From the NCBI RefSeq assembly GCF_964199755.1, contig NC_133899.1, positions 26,639,446 to 26,703,445 of the forward strand: a DNA stretch of 64,000 nt. The letters run 5' to 3'. The DNA comes from Larus michahellis (lineage: Eukaryota; Chordata; Aves; Charadriiformes; Laridae). The notes under the pieces were generated by a model. It made no database searches, was not told where the DNA came from, and was given only the letters and a program-made list of their open reading frames with translations. Within the stretch, counting starts at the first letter, position 1. The number at the start of each line of letters is the position of its first letter. The position numbers were made by a program, and so were the translations under genes. This document shows positions 47,401 through 60,983 of this stretch, in pieces.

Positions 47401-48399
47401 GGTTAAGACAAGTCAGAATTGCATTAAGATGGGCAACCCCAGGCCTGGATCCTTCTCAGGCAGCTTCGGGAAGCCAGCCGAGGAGGCTGAGTGAGAAACA
47501 CAGCATTCTCAGCACCCCACGGACAAATGCAGATACCTGCACCAACACTGACCCACCAGCCATCACAGCGTCCTCAGAGGTGGCCTACTGCACCCCATTG
47601 GCAGGAGAGAGATCTTCCCAGGTCTCGGGGTCCCTCCTCAGCATCTTCCATTTCCAACCTCCCTGCCAAATCCATGATTTTACTTTTTCTTCACCCAGCG
47701 GTGATACACAGGGATCCTTGAGCTTGCTGGTTGCGCTTCTGGCATCCAGGGACAGCCTCTGTTCGGGAGCACAAGCTCCGGTGATGCAAGGTCCTGCACA
47801 CAGCATGGACACAGCAGCTGGAGGTTTCATGCTCCGCTATGCACGAGAAACACGGCAAAGTCACTCTTCTTTGGGGAAAAGGACAGCCTTTGCTGGGTTG
47901 AGACAGGAAGGAAGAAAGCAGAGACTTAATTTGGATTATAGACGATCCATTCTCACATTCACTTTCCAGTTTGTCCCAGTGGTGTTTGTCCCACCGCTGG
48001 CCGTGTCCCACAGGAGGGTGTGCGGGGCTGCAGCAAAAGCTGCTTTTAGCACTTCCAGCAGCGCAAACCCCACTTGAAGAGGGAAGTAGCAGGTGGGCTA
48101 CAGAATTGCTGTGCCAGTATTAGCTACTAATGTGAGTATTAAGAGAACATAACTTTTTTTCCCATAAAATATTTAGGCTACAACACATACATATTTATTA
48201 ATTTAATCAAACAGAACGAGAAAGTTCTCCTTGCTTCAGCTTTTGGAAACCAAAACAAGGCTGGCCTGACAACGGCTACTTGCTTTCTTTCCAGAAAGGG
48301 AATAAAAACTTCAGGGAAGAATAAATGTTCCACAGGAGATGGTTTGGGAACCACTGCCAGATACAGGCTCCGTTTGCCAAGAGCAATTAAGGTGAGAAA

Positions 48400-48518
48400 A
48401 TCCAGGCAAGACCTGACATGGTCCTGGGCAACCTGCTCCAGCTCACCCTGCTTGGGCAGGGTCTAGGGGCTGGACTAGACCATTTCAAGAGGTCCCATCC
48501 AACCTCAGACATTCTGTC
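48400..48518 (+). mobile_element. CR1 LINE 3' end fragment
   Basis: Sense CR1: 'acctgacatggtcctgggc', 'acctgctccagctcacc', 'ggctggactagaccattt', 'gaggtcccatccaacctc', 'attctgtcc'. It has the same 3' class as the element at 11774. About 119 bases remain and it is diverged. Confidence 0.9.
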
Positions 48519-51500
48519 CTAAAGGATAATGAGGGACTGAAATTAGAAAATGGCCGTGTGCTTTACTAGCTAGTAGAAACGTGCCCTTTTGTTGGTATAC
48601 ATTGCATATGTGTATGTCTATCAGCATATATACTGAGTGGCTCTGACTTATAGCTACAGAAGATCATAAGAGGGAGCCGACCATACTTATCCCTCTACTC
48701 ACGCTGTCGGGATGCCAGGTTCAGACAAGCTATTTGGGCATCTAACTCCTTTCATACCCGCTTCCCAAAAAAAAACCTGCCTGGAAAGTACTTCAGTTTC
48801 CTGCTGAGACTACCCAGGGCAGGACACGCAGTGCCTCCAGGAAAAGCCAAGCTGAGAGCTGTGCCCCTCAGGGTGGCTCTGAAGCACCATCCCTCCGATG
48901 CAAAACCCGTTTCATATAGGTTGTGCCCTCCTCGCTCGGCGCTGTGCTCCAGACGGGTGAGCAGCTCTGCCTTTCCCCATCACAGAAATAATCCTGGGCA
49001 GCGTTTGTGTCTCGAGCCTTTTGCTCGGTCACTGAGACACGACCTCAAGTGCTCTGCGCACGAAGGATCAGGCGTGTTCTGTGATTACGAACCAGCTACG
49101 GCTGATAGGAGACATGGATGCTGGTGTATCACTGCGGTCAGTGACCGTGTCCCGTGGGGATGCTCAGCCTGGTGTCAGCACAGGGCAATGCCCACGAGGG
49201 AGTGCCCATGCTCCGGCCACCAGGTAGGGCTGGTTTCTTCCCTTCATCTCCTCTTTGCATTTTCTGTTTGGACCCTGCGCTCTCCCACATTCTCCTTGTA
49301 AACCACGCAATCCATTGTAGTTAGTACTGTAGCGTAACAAAGGTACCAGCAATCGCTGCCACAGCTCCACGGCGAGGAGCAGAGCTCAGGCGGGCCACTG
49401 ACACTGCTGAGGGGCAAACAGAAAGGTACCCACAGCTGAACAAAATTATGCAATTTTACTCCCTGCGAGTAAACAAAATTACTTATTCTTGAAACTCAAA
49501 GGGTAATCACACTCTCTTCAAATTGTGTGAAAGGACGGAAACTGGATCCCTGTTCCTAAGACATTAATCAAATCCAGATTCAATTTAATGATGTTAACAG
49601 TCATCCTTAGCTTTCAGAACCACTCAAAGGGCTTCTACTGGAGTTATTTGATCTCAGGCTTTTTGTTCACTTTTCGGCAGTATTTTAGAGACTCTATAAT
49701 GTCTGAGAAGCTTCATGTTCTGAATAGGGAAGGAATCGCAGGCCTATTACTATTTATCACTTTTTTTCTACTCAGTCAAACTAAAATTACATGCACAAAA
49801 CTTCAGGATGATATGCAGCCCATAAATGCCCATATTTAGTATTTTGATTAGTCACAGAAGAAAGCAAATCATGAGCTTGTCTATATAAGTTGCCAAGCTG
49901 CTGACAAAGTCTTTCAGAAATAAGGCTGAAAAATAATGAAGCCTAGTTCATGAATGAAGTTTGTGTCAAGGTAGGACAGCATTATACCTTCAGCATTATA
50001 AACAGTGCTTTGATGAAAGTTTCATAAACGGTTTAATTTTTCTCTTTTATCTTCTCCCACACTCTCCTCTCTACGGCCTATCTTTCTTCCGAGCAGCATC
50101 CGCAGAGGAACAGATGGTTCAGGAGATGGGAGATCCCGCCTGAAGATTACAGGCAAAGGCTTCTCCCTGGCATGGTGGAGGAGAGACAGCTCAGTTATAG
50201 GGGTATCAGACACGACCAGAGAGACAACCAGCCCCGGCACATGGACACTCCCAGGGACAGCAGGTAGCTAAGGCAGCACGGCGTCTTCATTTGGACAGAA
50301 ACGGCTTAACAGAAGCTATCGGTCTGTGCGAGACGCCCACCATCCTCTGGTGGAAACACTCTGCTCTGGAGGAAGGGTTGAATATTCACTGAGATGTAAC
50401 CTAGAGGAGGAAAAACACCCTCTGAAATGGAAATTATGACACTGAACTTCAGAGAGAGGACATTGGGATTCTAGCCTTTCTTGGTTAATGTTTATTTATA
50501 AGTGGAGGTTTACTACCAACAAGAGATTAAGAGCTTGCCTAGCTCCAGAAATCCTCTGGCCCTGTGACTCAGAAAGCTGCTTTGGAAATGACAGTTCACA
50601 ACCATTCACTGTTGTCACCTACTGCTGGTCTTCACCTCTATATACCCCTTTCCTCTAGGGACTCAACTTCAAGCTCATCCCTCTGACCCGTGCCACAGCC
50701 CCACCTTTGGCACCTCTGTTTTTCTTACTATTTTCTGAAAAATTTTACTTGCTTGCTCTCTGTCTTCCTCCACTCAGTTCATGAGCAGTGTGGGAACTTC
50801 ACAGCCATAATAGCTGGTCCTTCCATCCCATTGGGTAAATGGTGCCTTGTCCTGTTAACGCAGCACGGAAGAGGCGGAAGGCACCACGCCAGCCCCCAGC
50901 GAGAGGAGGCAGGACCTCTGGGGGACCCCAGCTCACCTGGATCACCGCAGAACAAGGAGGAGCCCCCTGCTGGGGCTGTGCCCTCTCCCGCCCAGGAGAA
51001 CTGAATGCAGAGCTGGGCGCAGGGCAGAGCCCCTGCCAGACCAGGGCGGTCCCGCCACCGCAGTCAGCTACCAGTGATGCCAACGATGGATAAATGGGGA
51101 AGAGGAGACGTGCTTTGGCTCACTTCAGAGCACTTCCGACCCCGCATCATCGCACGCCCTTTACAACAAAAGAGTACATGAGCTGCCTTCTCCCCCCACC
51201 CATCCCACCCACCGCAGGATGCGGGGATGCCAGCCCTGCCTGAGCCCCATCACTTCCACCTCCAAACGCTTGCTGCCGCAGGAAGGCGAAGCTGCAGGGA
51301 TCTCCGCCTCTCTCACACTAATTCCACTTCCAGCAAGCCAGCAGTTGTTGATATCAGAATTACATGCAGATATCACAGACTTTCATTCACAGTATTACAA
51401 GAATTGCTATAATCTCTCGATTCTTCCTTTGCTCCTTATCGTACTGGTTCAGCTCTTGCCTGCTTCATACAGTTGCTGTCTTTGTATTGCCCTTTGTTCA

Positions 51501-53037
51501 AATTTGCATTCAGACAACAATTAGAGGACTCTGCATGGCACATTTGCACCCTATCACAGGAGCACTTATTTCTCTGGAAGGCTGGCAGCAACCTGAAACA
51601 GCACTTCTTTTATTAACGGGGAACCACTGGAAGGATCACTGCGTTCCTGGAGCAACACCGGGGCTTTTGCCTTTGGCTGTGTCTCCCCCGACACTGGATA
51701 CACCGTTGGGTGTTCAGCAAATAAATACATCAACAACTTCTGGGGGGAGCAACCAGAGACAAGCCACAAAGAAGGGTCCCTGATTTGCACGGTGACTCTG
51801 TTCATTGATCATCCATGGTAAATCCTGGCTACGGATTACAGAAAAACCATAAAACTGCCTTCTTAGACGTACCCTCCTTCTTTCATTGTGTGCTTCAAAG
51901 TCTCCACGCGCGGCCAGCCCCCAGGAAGGCACGGCACAGGCTGTCCTGGTGGAGACTGAGGCTTGCAAAGAACAACTGCGGCAGAAGAGAAAGAGAGCCC
52001 CCTTTAAAATATGAAAGGGGAAAATGTGCGAGCCCTTCCCTCTCCCCATTGCAGGCTCCCACTTCCTTGTCCCAGCTAAAGCTAAGAAGGAAAAAATATT
52101 CTTTAAGAGAAAGATTCCTTTGAAACGAGGCAGAGCAGGGTTACAGAGAGATGAAGACGATGGCTCATGATAAGGGCACAGTCAGCAAGGAGCAGTAACG
52201 TTGGGAACAATGGAAATTTCACGGGTACAAGATCTGAGCGCAGGCGAGGCTGCTGAACCTTCGGCGCAGGCAGCTGAGCGAAAAGGTGCCCAGGCTTCAC
52301 TGGGACTTTTCCTTCCTGTTATTTTACTGATAACGGGGAGGGGACGAGAGACAGCAGAAATCATCAAGAATATCCTGATCGAACAGGGAAACTACAGAAG
52401 TATATAACAATTGTGCCATCTCTGTTTCCCCACAATCAGCCAGAATCTTCTGCTGAGCTGACTCTCAAACAAGCATTTCACAAACCAGGTGTGTGTTTGT
52501 AGATACAGGGAATGACAAGCGATAGGGTGATAAAACACTGATTTTAAGAAGATGGTACCCTGAAGAGACACATCAAATACAGTTCTCTTGAGGCCTTTAA
52601 AACTTTTAAAGTTCAATACAAAGATAACTTCTTTTTTTAGGTGACATAAGTGTAATAGAGATTATACGTTAACCAGAAATTGGGAGTGGCGCCTAATGAA
52701 GTCATCTTGACCTTCAGCAGGGCAGCACCCTGCCACGGCATCACTCCCTGCCCAGCACTGCTGCATCCCAGTTCCCCAGCATCCCGATGGCAGGACAGCC
52801 CGCAGGAGAGGGGGCTGCCTTGTCCAGAGAGAAAACAGCTTTTCACTAGGGAACTGGCACAGGCGCTCCAGTCCTCCTTCGGGTAGGAAACAGAGGGGGC
52901 AACTTTCAAGTCTAGTTAATTATGGTAATATAATTAAACAATTTCAAAGGGGGATCTTAGCAAGGGTGAACAATGGGATCCCTGTAGGGAGTTAGCAGTA
53001 GCGAAGGTCAACGGAGGACTCTGATATCAGAAAATGA
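48519..53037. other. Single-copy noncoding DNA
   Basis: No exon is supported. 48831-49301 is a 156-codon frame without a domain. 49480-49960 is AT-rich. 50860-51080 is GC-rich. 51192-51210 carries a C-rich quadruplex motif. Nothing else is recognised. Confidence 0.45.
51192..51210 (-). other. G-quadruplex motif on the minus strand
   Basis: C runs of 6, 3, 3 and 3 at 51192-51197, 51199-51201, 51204-51206 and 51208-51210, with loops of 1, 2 and 1 bases. The minus strand therefore meets the strict quadruplex rule with very short loops, usually the most stable kind. The + strand could form an i-motif. Confidence 0.75.
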
Positions 53038-53186
53038 CAGAATCACAGAATGGCTTGGGTTGGAAGGGACCATAAAGATTATCCAATTCCACCCCCTGCC
53101 CTGGGCAGGGACACCTCCCACCAGCCCAGGTTGCTCCAAGCCCCCTCCAGCCTGGTCTTGAACACCTCCAGGGATGGGGCAGCCAC
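53038..53186 (-). mobile_element. CR1 LINE 3' end fragment
   Basis: Antisense CR1: 'cagaatcacagaatggc', 'ttgggttggaagggacc', 'tgccctgggcagggacac', 'ccagcccaggttgctccaag', 'cacctccagggatgggg'. It is truncated at 53186. It is close to consensus, so younger than most in the window, and of the same class as the fragments at 21689 and 8070. Confidence 0.95.
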
Positions 53187-55979
53187 TATACATCTGTATC
53201 AGACAGCAATATTGGCACTGATCTCCATTTTTCATCTCCAGCAAAGTTAAGAGCTGTTTTCCAGTCCTCTCCTGGAAGCTGTGCAGGGACTCCCCTGAGG
53301 ATCAGGATTGAGAGGCCAAGAACAAACTACTCTCCCATTTTGCTGAAGCTGCCTTGTTTACGTGCTTCAACGATCTACGACACAGTCAAAACTGGAAAGG
53401 CAAAACAAATGAAAAACTCAGAATAGAAACAGTCCATTTCTGTTTGGAATCCTTCCCTGTTTGCATGCAAAGCCTGCCTGGACCATTGCGCTCCTGCAAA
53501 GTCTGCTCATGGTGCAGCATTTTCTGGAGGGCAGTGCTTAAATGGAGAATTAAGTTCACCTGGACAGTCATCTTCCACCTTTCTCCCCGTGCTCACTGCC
53601 GCGCCACAGTGCCCAGCGCCCCACACAGCAACGTACGCCATAAAATCTGGGGGGAACTCAAGAGAAGAGCTGGGCTCCAAGGGCACAAGGAGAAAATGAC
53701 TTTGTCCCACCAGTGTCCTGCCAGATCCAGCTCAGGACAGAGCTGGCACAGTTAAGGGGGGTGGGAGGAGAAAACCCAGATTAGACCGAAGCTCTGGGTG
53801 CTCTTCTGCCTCCATTAACAGATTACGCATATTGGAAAGATTATTATTGCAAACATCGCTTGCATTGGTAATGTTTTCTGGGAGTTACGTGAGAGTCCTA
53901 AAGAGTCTTTTAAATCGAGATGGGCCTAAATTGAAGATGCTTTTTGGTTCAGATTAATTTCTTTTTCTCATGGTATGATGCTGCCTACTTTAGCAAGCAG
54001 AGCAGTCTCCTCTTCCTAAGTACTGTGGTAGCACGCAATTATAGTTACTGCAATTGAACAATTAATGTTTCCCATGAAAATGCCTACTTGAAAGCATTTT
54101 ATTTCCGTCATAAATTTGTACTGGGTTGAAACCCTCATCAAAGGCTGGAGAGGAGACCCACCTCCCCATCCCTGGGCTGTGTTGCTGCCTGCCCATCGCC
54201 ACCTCTCCCTCCCCCCTGTCCCAAAGAACAATTATTAACATAAGGATGGGCACCACCTATCGAAACAAAACATTTTGACAGCTCTAACATTAATCATGTT
54301 CTTTATACCACATCCACCACCTATTATCATTAATATTTGCAAATAATACTGAAGGTTTTTGTCCCTCTCATAAATAAACAGCTGTAATTATAACATTAGT
54401 TATTAATATTGGTGCTAATAGTACTATTGTTACTGTACGATTTCTTAATCATATATCAAGCTTACAATATAGCAAATACCATCTTCATTCTAGATGCCAA
54501 TTAGCTCCAAAGAAGACAATTAAACATATTTATGTAGATTTATGCAAACACTAGAAGAAACTCATCCCCGTACACGGGCTACCTTACATTTTAGGTTCCT
54601 ATGGCTACAGCTTGTAACAGCGACATGTGCTCAGCTTACATGACATCAGTTGCAAACAATTAGCACCAGCTGAATCAGGCCAGGTTAGCCCAAGACTTGA
54701 TTTTTTTGGTGCAGTTTTCAGATGCCATGAAATCACAGATGCTCGTACTTGAAAAGATTGAGCGAGAACTCCATCTATCCCTCTTCCTTGGGGCAGAACC
54801 AACCGCACCCAAACCCATCATCAGGAGATGTTCATGGGAGCACTCTAATTGCACGCTAATTATCTATACAGCACCAATTTAATCTAGGGCAGGGATTTTC
54901 ACACTTCGCTGCATCCCATCTCTTGCCATGTACCGTTACATCCTCCTCAGCCAAGAGCTGGAAGACACAGCAATGATACAGATATTTGTTGCCCTTGATT
55001 CTTGATGTCACCAACATCTTGCTTAGGCATGCAAACACACTGCAATTAGGGCTACATTATATCAAAAGCCAAAATATTTAAAAGCAGCTGCTTTTGCCTT
55101 CTCTTTTCCCAACCAACAACAGCCAGCGTCATCATCTTCTTCCCGTAACCCTGCTTTTCCTACTGACCTCCTCAAGGATAAGACTTTACAGGAATTCCCC
55201 CCAAAATGGCCCTGCAGAGTTTCAGGGTGGCCCACATTTCTGAAACACAATAATTAACAATTTTTTGCCGTTTGTTCATACACGACAATACTAGAAGAAC
55301 GAACAGCACCCAACCCCTAAAGTGTGAGCCAAGGGCCAGCCACAGACGCAAGCTGCACAGCCTTGATGGGCACACAGCGAGTATCCACAGGATTTCTGCT
55401 GGAGGCCAGGCCAGGCTACGGGCAAGGTTGCTCCATTGCCACCAACATCAACTCCAGTGCCCATGTTCATCTTTGGATATGAACACGTGAGATGGGAGCT
55501 CAGAGAAGGATGATTACAGTTCCTACCTGGCCCCTTCAGCTTCAGACCCTTCACAGGCCACCAGTCTCATGGTGGAAGTCATCAGATGACCTCCCTACAA
55601 GGCAGAAGACACTTATTGATAAACTCCCCTCAGGCATTGATAAAGCCTGGGCAAAACTGGCAGTGACGAAGATCCAGCCCAAAGTGCAATGTCTAGATAG
55701 CTGCAGAAACAAAGCACAGAAACAAAGACGAGCTGCGCAGCTGGGAAGACCCCCCTGCAGTGCTGTCCTCTGCCTCCCAGCATACATCCCAACAGGCAGA
55801 GTCACCATCATCTACTGTCACTTGAACCAAAGAGCCCAGGACAAAATCTCCCACGTGTTTCTCCCTGTGTCCTGACCCGCTGTGAGAGGCAGCACTGAGC
55901 AAACATCACACCGAGGGCTGGCTCTTTTGGAATCCCACAGATTTCCCTCATCAAGTATCCGTTTGTTATCTAATGCTGT
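53187..55979. other. Single-copy noncoding DNA
   Basis: No exon is supported. 54000-54600 is very AT-rich with many 'attaat'/'ttaata' words, for example 'gttattaatattggtgc'. A run of C tracts near 54200 has one long loop and is a weak quadruplex. Confidence 0.45.
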
Positions 55980-56580
55980 GGATACACAAGGCTGTGGTGA
56001 AAGTATTTCTTGGCTTACCTACAGCTCGTACAAAACTACTATTTTGTTATTCATTAAATGTCTAAATAAATAATGTACTGCTGTGCTTCTCTGTATTTAT
56101 TATTATTTTTTGTAATTTGGATATGAGAAGTTGAAAAATGTAAAAGTTTTACACATAAACTTAACTGGATATTTAATCCTCTTTGCAAGCTTGTGTATAG
56201 GTTTCATACCTTAAGGCTCTGGTGCATAATTAACAGGCCCTGCTCCCATCATGGTTTTCTTTCTGTTAGAAAAGACTCTGGATGTTATCAGAAAACACCT
56301 TCTCTAATTTTAGTACGCAAAATTCTAATTACAGTATGAATTTTTTATTTCTTAATTCTTTACCATTTTTATTCACCCTCTGGGTACTGAAATATAATTA
56401 ATTCTGCTTTACTTTTTCTAATAGATTTATGTGTATTATCATATATATTAAATTTTCACTTCTGTAACTTTTTTCATTTTTATTGCTTCCCCCACTGACA
56501 ACGTTCACTTCATTAAAAACACGTAATCCCTGAGCTGTGATCAAGACATAATTGCACTTTTTTTATTATAATAACATGCA
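55980..56580. other. Very AT-rich noncoding block
   Basis: The most AT-rich 600 bases of the right half, with T runs, 'atttattattatttt' and several AATAAA/ATTAAA words. It could be a matrix-attachment-type or 3'-end-type sequence, but nothing specific can be shown. Confidence 0.5.
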
Positions 56581-59500
56581 TGTTCTTGATATTTTATTAG
56601 CGAGCCCCCCGTTATGCTTGTACAACTCAGAGCAACCTCCCAACCTGCAAGTGGGTTCCAGGCGAAGGCGTTGGGGCAGCAGTGGGACCAGTTCACAGGC
56701 AGTGGAGATGGTCACGTTCAGACAAAATAATAAAATACTGCCTTCCTCCCCCACCCAATTCCTTTGCACTATTCCACAAAGACCGACCCCAAGACTCTCT
56801 TCACAGCCTTGACCTTAGGAACCATTCTACAATTGTAAATAAGGGGGCAGAGGGACTTCTGTAGTGGAATAAAGCTTGGGTGAGCTCTCCACCTTCTGGA
56901 CACTGATTTCCAGTTGTACACGGCTCTCGCTTACCGGTGAAGACTGCAGTATAACCCTTGACTTTCTCCTTGGTTTGTTTTTCCACTTTGTTTGTTGCAT
57001 TTTTTTTTCTTATTTTTTTTTTTTTCTTAAAACACTTTATATTCTGTTACACAACACGCTGTATGTTCTCCTGCCCAGGCAAGGTCCCAGCCCAGCAGCG
57101 GTTGATCCAACCTACGCAAGGCACCTAACAGCAAGGGGTCCCAAGCCACAGCCACCCCCGTAACACAGCCCACACTGGCCAGCGGTGTTCCAACAGTTTA
57201 CAGTGGTTTCTTTAAACTCCGCAATCTAATCTGCGTTCCCAGGAGGCACAGGTAAGCACAGATGGTCTGTTAGAGCAATAGCGATAGTTCCTGCAAGTTG
57301 TTTGCTTAGAAAAATCCCTGAAAGCCCGAACTGGACCGCACAGATCCACAACCAGCAAACCAGAGTGCTGTACGGGGCCAAGAACAGAGGAAAAAGGGTT
57401 TTGGAGGCACAACTGGGACAGTTTGTGTGGTTTGTCCCTGGGTAGAAGAGCTCTTCTGCTCCCCCTCTGCTGGATTACTTCTGTCCTTACCTTTGAAATC
57501 AGCAGCAAAGCCATACTGTGGGTTTGCTTGTGTTTCAAAGGACAATTGAAGGGGAGAGACCTCAAGACAAAAAGATGGAAGATGCCTAAGAAGCTCCCCT
57601 GCTGCTAACCTGCAATCTACCAAACCGCAACCCAGTGGAGAGCCAGCACTTGGTCCCAGCTCTGCCAGGGAACGGTTTGGAATATGGACAGAAAACAGTG
57701 CATGGGATTGATTAAAAATAGAACTGAAAAATCAAGAACACAGTAATAACAGCTTAGCACAGATATTTTAGGTCACCTTAGCTTTACACTGACTGAGTGG
57801 AAGCCACCTGGTTGGGAAAAAGCAAATAAACTTGGGTTTTCCACAAGTAAAAGGACAGGAGAAACCTTTGTATTTTTTATCCTAAGGTAAGATGATCATG
57901 TCCAATGGATTATGACTTTTTTTAAAAATGATTTTTAACACAAAAAGAGGGTCAGGCTCCAGAACGCATTCCTCTCTCTGAGGAGACGTCCCCACAGAGC
58001 TTCCGTGGGCAGCTGTGCAGCATCCTCTGGGAGCCCCTGCCGAGCCACAGCACCTTCCTGCCCCTGCAGGCAGCTCCCCCGGCTGTGATTTTCAGAAGAA
58101 TCTCCAATGCTGATCTCATTTAAGCATTTTTCTTCTTTCACACTTGTTTTCATTTTCATTCTGCCGTCACATAATCATCATTTCCACACATTTCGTAACA
58201 GCATAACCATGAATCCCATCATATCTGTTCTGTGTTATTGTATTCTCCAGTGGAATTGGTAGGTAAAATTATTTCCACCTGCTAAAGCAAAAGCTTCATA
58301 TCTTCCTTGGGCTCCTGGTTTCCCAGGAGCACGCCAGGACAGCACCAACTGCAGCAGTGACAAGTGCCACTTGTCACCCCAGGAGCAGTACCGCAGCCTC
58401 TCCCAACCTGTTTGCTCAACAACACCACGGCTGTCAAGTGGTCATTTTCTACGTCTCTTCTTGACAGTTCTACACTCAAAGCCTCCTGCGAGCAGAGCAG
58501 AGACCCCCCCCATCCCCGAGTCCTGTGGCTCAAACCGCTCCTGAGGGCCATTCCTGGGTCTTCACCCGACCCCAGCCAGATCTCTGACATCTCCCATGAG
58601 ATGTTCTTGTCCATGAGACCGCCCTGGGCATCAGCAACAAGAGACCCCACCGCTTCATGGGAAGCTGATGTTACAGCAGCTTTTCTGAGCTATGATGAAG
58701 GTCATGGTGTTATCACTACAAATAGGAAAAGCCCGCACCTCTCTTCCAGTGTTTGGTACCGCTTTTGTTCTTACTGTATTTTTATAACCTTTTCCACTTG
58801 CATCTTCCTCCCTCTGGAATACTTTCTCACCTGCTGAGGTATTCATAGGTTTTGGCTGCTTAGGTCCAACCCGTCGCCTCCTTGGGTTATAAACGGTGCC
58901 TCTTTGCTGTGTTTAAAAGCACCAGGATACCAGTCTCCATGGGGTTACAGAATTATAATAAGAACATCAAGAAAAGGTTTAAAAGGACAAATTAAGGTAA
59001 ATTAAGGATTGAAAAAAAACCCGAGCAAGAGATCAAAGCCATTTTATACTGTCCCCAGAAGAACTGGAAGCTGTTAAGGCCAGCTGTACAGACCAGAAGC
59101 ACCAGTCAAACAAAGCAAAAGAAGCTGCACCGGTAGCATGCAAAGTGAGCAGCACAGATTTGTTTGTGCTGGCTGGAAAAATTAAGCGATGGGACTAAAC
59201 TTCAGCCCCACACTGCCAGGGAACTTTAACTGCTCAGAGACTTCCAGATGTGGACATCACTCAATATATTTTCCCTGGGAATCTCTTCTAGTATTGATTT
59301 AAGGTCTGTAACATTATTACGTGTTATTTTTTAAAAGCTTTTAATCCACCATTAAATCCCCTGTTTGCAGACATGAGCTGAGCACGTCGCTCACATTAGG
59401 ATAAAACCTGGGTTGCTGCCCACCAGGTTTGTAGGGTCTTGAGAAAGGATCTCAAGAGGGAATTTTGATAAGTTACTGCTCAGTTACTGCTCACCAACAC

Positions 59501-60983
59501 TGAGCCCCTCTCAGCCGCTGCCTTCTTCTTCTTCCCCGAGCCCTCTTGAGAGGAGCAGTGCCAGCCCTGCGACAGCAGCCTCTCAGAGGGACCTCATACA
59601 CACACAGCAAACAATTACAATTACCAAAACACAGACAGCAAACAAGGATGCTGTTATAACCTGATGCCTTGAGGCAAAGCCCAGCAGAAGCAAGGAGAGG
59701 AGAAGGTACGTAAGACTAACACCATGAACCCTATTTTTCAACGGGAGTGTTTTGTGTACTTTTGTGTTTAGCTCATTGCTTTGTTGATGGCAAGCCTGCG
59801 TGACAGGCAGCTAAGTGTCATTTCAGTTATGACAAAACATTGGAAGATATCAGGCATTGTAAGCACAGGCGAAATTAAATTTACAAATGAGACTGATACA
59901 GGAAGGCCACAGTGAACAGCAGCACGACTCTAAAGCCTGCATTCCAGATATGGCATACAATGCGTGGACACTGCGGCACGTCTGGTTCCTCCAGCCCCTG
60001 CCACATTAGCCTCTTCAACAAATGCAGCAGGCCACTTAAAAATAAACACATGAATAAATGAAAAGGTTCATTCCCAAGAGCCGCACAGCCCAGCTGCTGT
60101 GGTGGTCTGCCAGCGCCCTGCAAGGATGGCAGGGGACGGTAACACGCACCAGCAAATCCCCAGCAACCCGCCGTCCTGAGGCAGGAGATGGGATCTTTTT
60201 GGTCCTCCTGGGTCTGTTCCCGGCATCCTGACAAGCTGGGAATAATATTTTTAAACGCACCTTCTAAATCATTCTTCTGTGTAACCACTGATGGCTGCAA
60301 TAAGATGAACTTTCTGGGCTTTTGCCTCGTGAGCGGGAAGGCAGCCAGCCCAGAGCGCACAGACCAGTCACACCACCCACAAGCACGCAGGGTAACAGGA
60401 GAGGAGGGAAATAACGATCAACATCAGACGGAGATGCTGAGATCCAGGTCCTGTCTCACTACAGAAATGGGCTTGAAATGGCAACACCAGGAACTGTGGA
60501 GCTGCCAACTGCATATGGAGGCAGGCTTCAATGGCACTTTAAATGTTTCTTTTTACCTGTGGTGATGATTATTCCTATGGTCATCTAAAGCAAAAGGCTC
60601 AGAAATTCTCTTTCAATAGGCAGGAATAACCAGCACACAAGGATCTGAAGCTACACGGTCCAGCAGACCTCCACCTCCACACCCTGGGGAGTATCTTCAA
60701 AGCACATATTCTTACCACGAGGGCTTCCCAACACAGAGCAGAAGAAAAAACAATCAGTAACCCCTGACTTCACACCGCATCTCAAACCCAGGTCTCAACA
60801 GAAGCCAGAGCCTCAGCCCTCACCTCCTCCAGCCTGCGACCACCAAATCCAGGCGCCACAAGCCATGCCTGAGTGCGTAAGGGCTCATGCAGGTCACACA
60901 CCTTTATGTCCTCACACCTCTGTGGGGCTCAGGGGGCTGGCAGGGCAGGGGAATTACACCAGCCCAGCACCACTTTAAAATAT
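56581..60983. other. Single-copy noncoding DNA
   Basis: No exon is supported. T-rich tracts lie at 56998-57030. Short tandem duplications lie at 58989-59007 (aaattaaggt) and 59471. Open frames of up to 159 codons show no family. Confidence 0.45.
59471..59492 (+). repeat. 11-base perfect tandem duplication
   Basis: 'agttactgctc' is repeated exactly at 59471-59481 and 59482-59492. Confidence 0.9.

Larger units (their letters stand above)
42922..48399. other. Single-copy noncoding DNA
   Basis: No exon can be supported. Two long + frames lie here. 43352-44236 (294 codons) opens at GTG; its first ATG at 43616 leaves 206 codons. 47148-48077 (309 codons) opens at TTG with no ATG for 212 codons. 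Neither shows a domain. A long pyrimidine tract with AG at 45135-45165 resembles a splice acceptor. 46140-46460 is AT-rich. Confidence 0.45.

Noticed and set aside
47148..48077. 309-codon open frame on the + strand
   Set aside because: It begins at TTG and has no in-frame ATG until codon 213. Composition is rich in S, P, R, T and Q with no domain. As a eukaryotic start it is unusable, and no exon boundaries were recognised.
54170..54230. C-rich run as a second minus-strand quadruplex
   Set aside because: Only three close C tracts; the fourth requires a loop of more than 10 bases, so it fails the strict rule.
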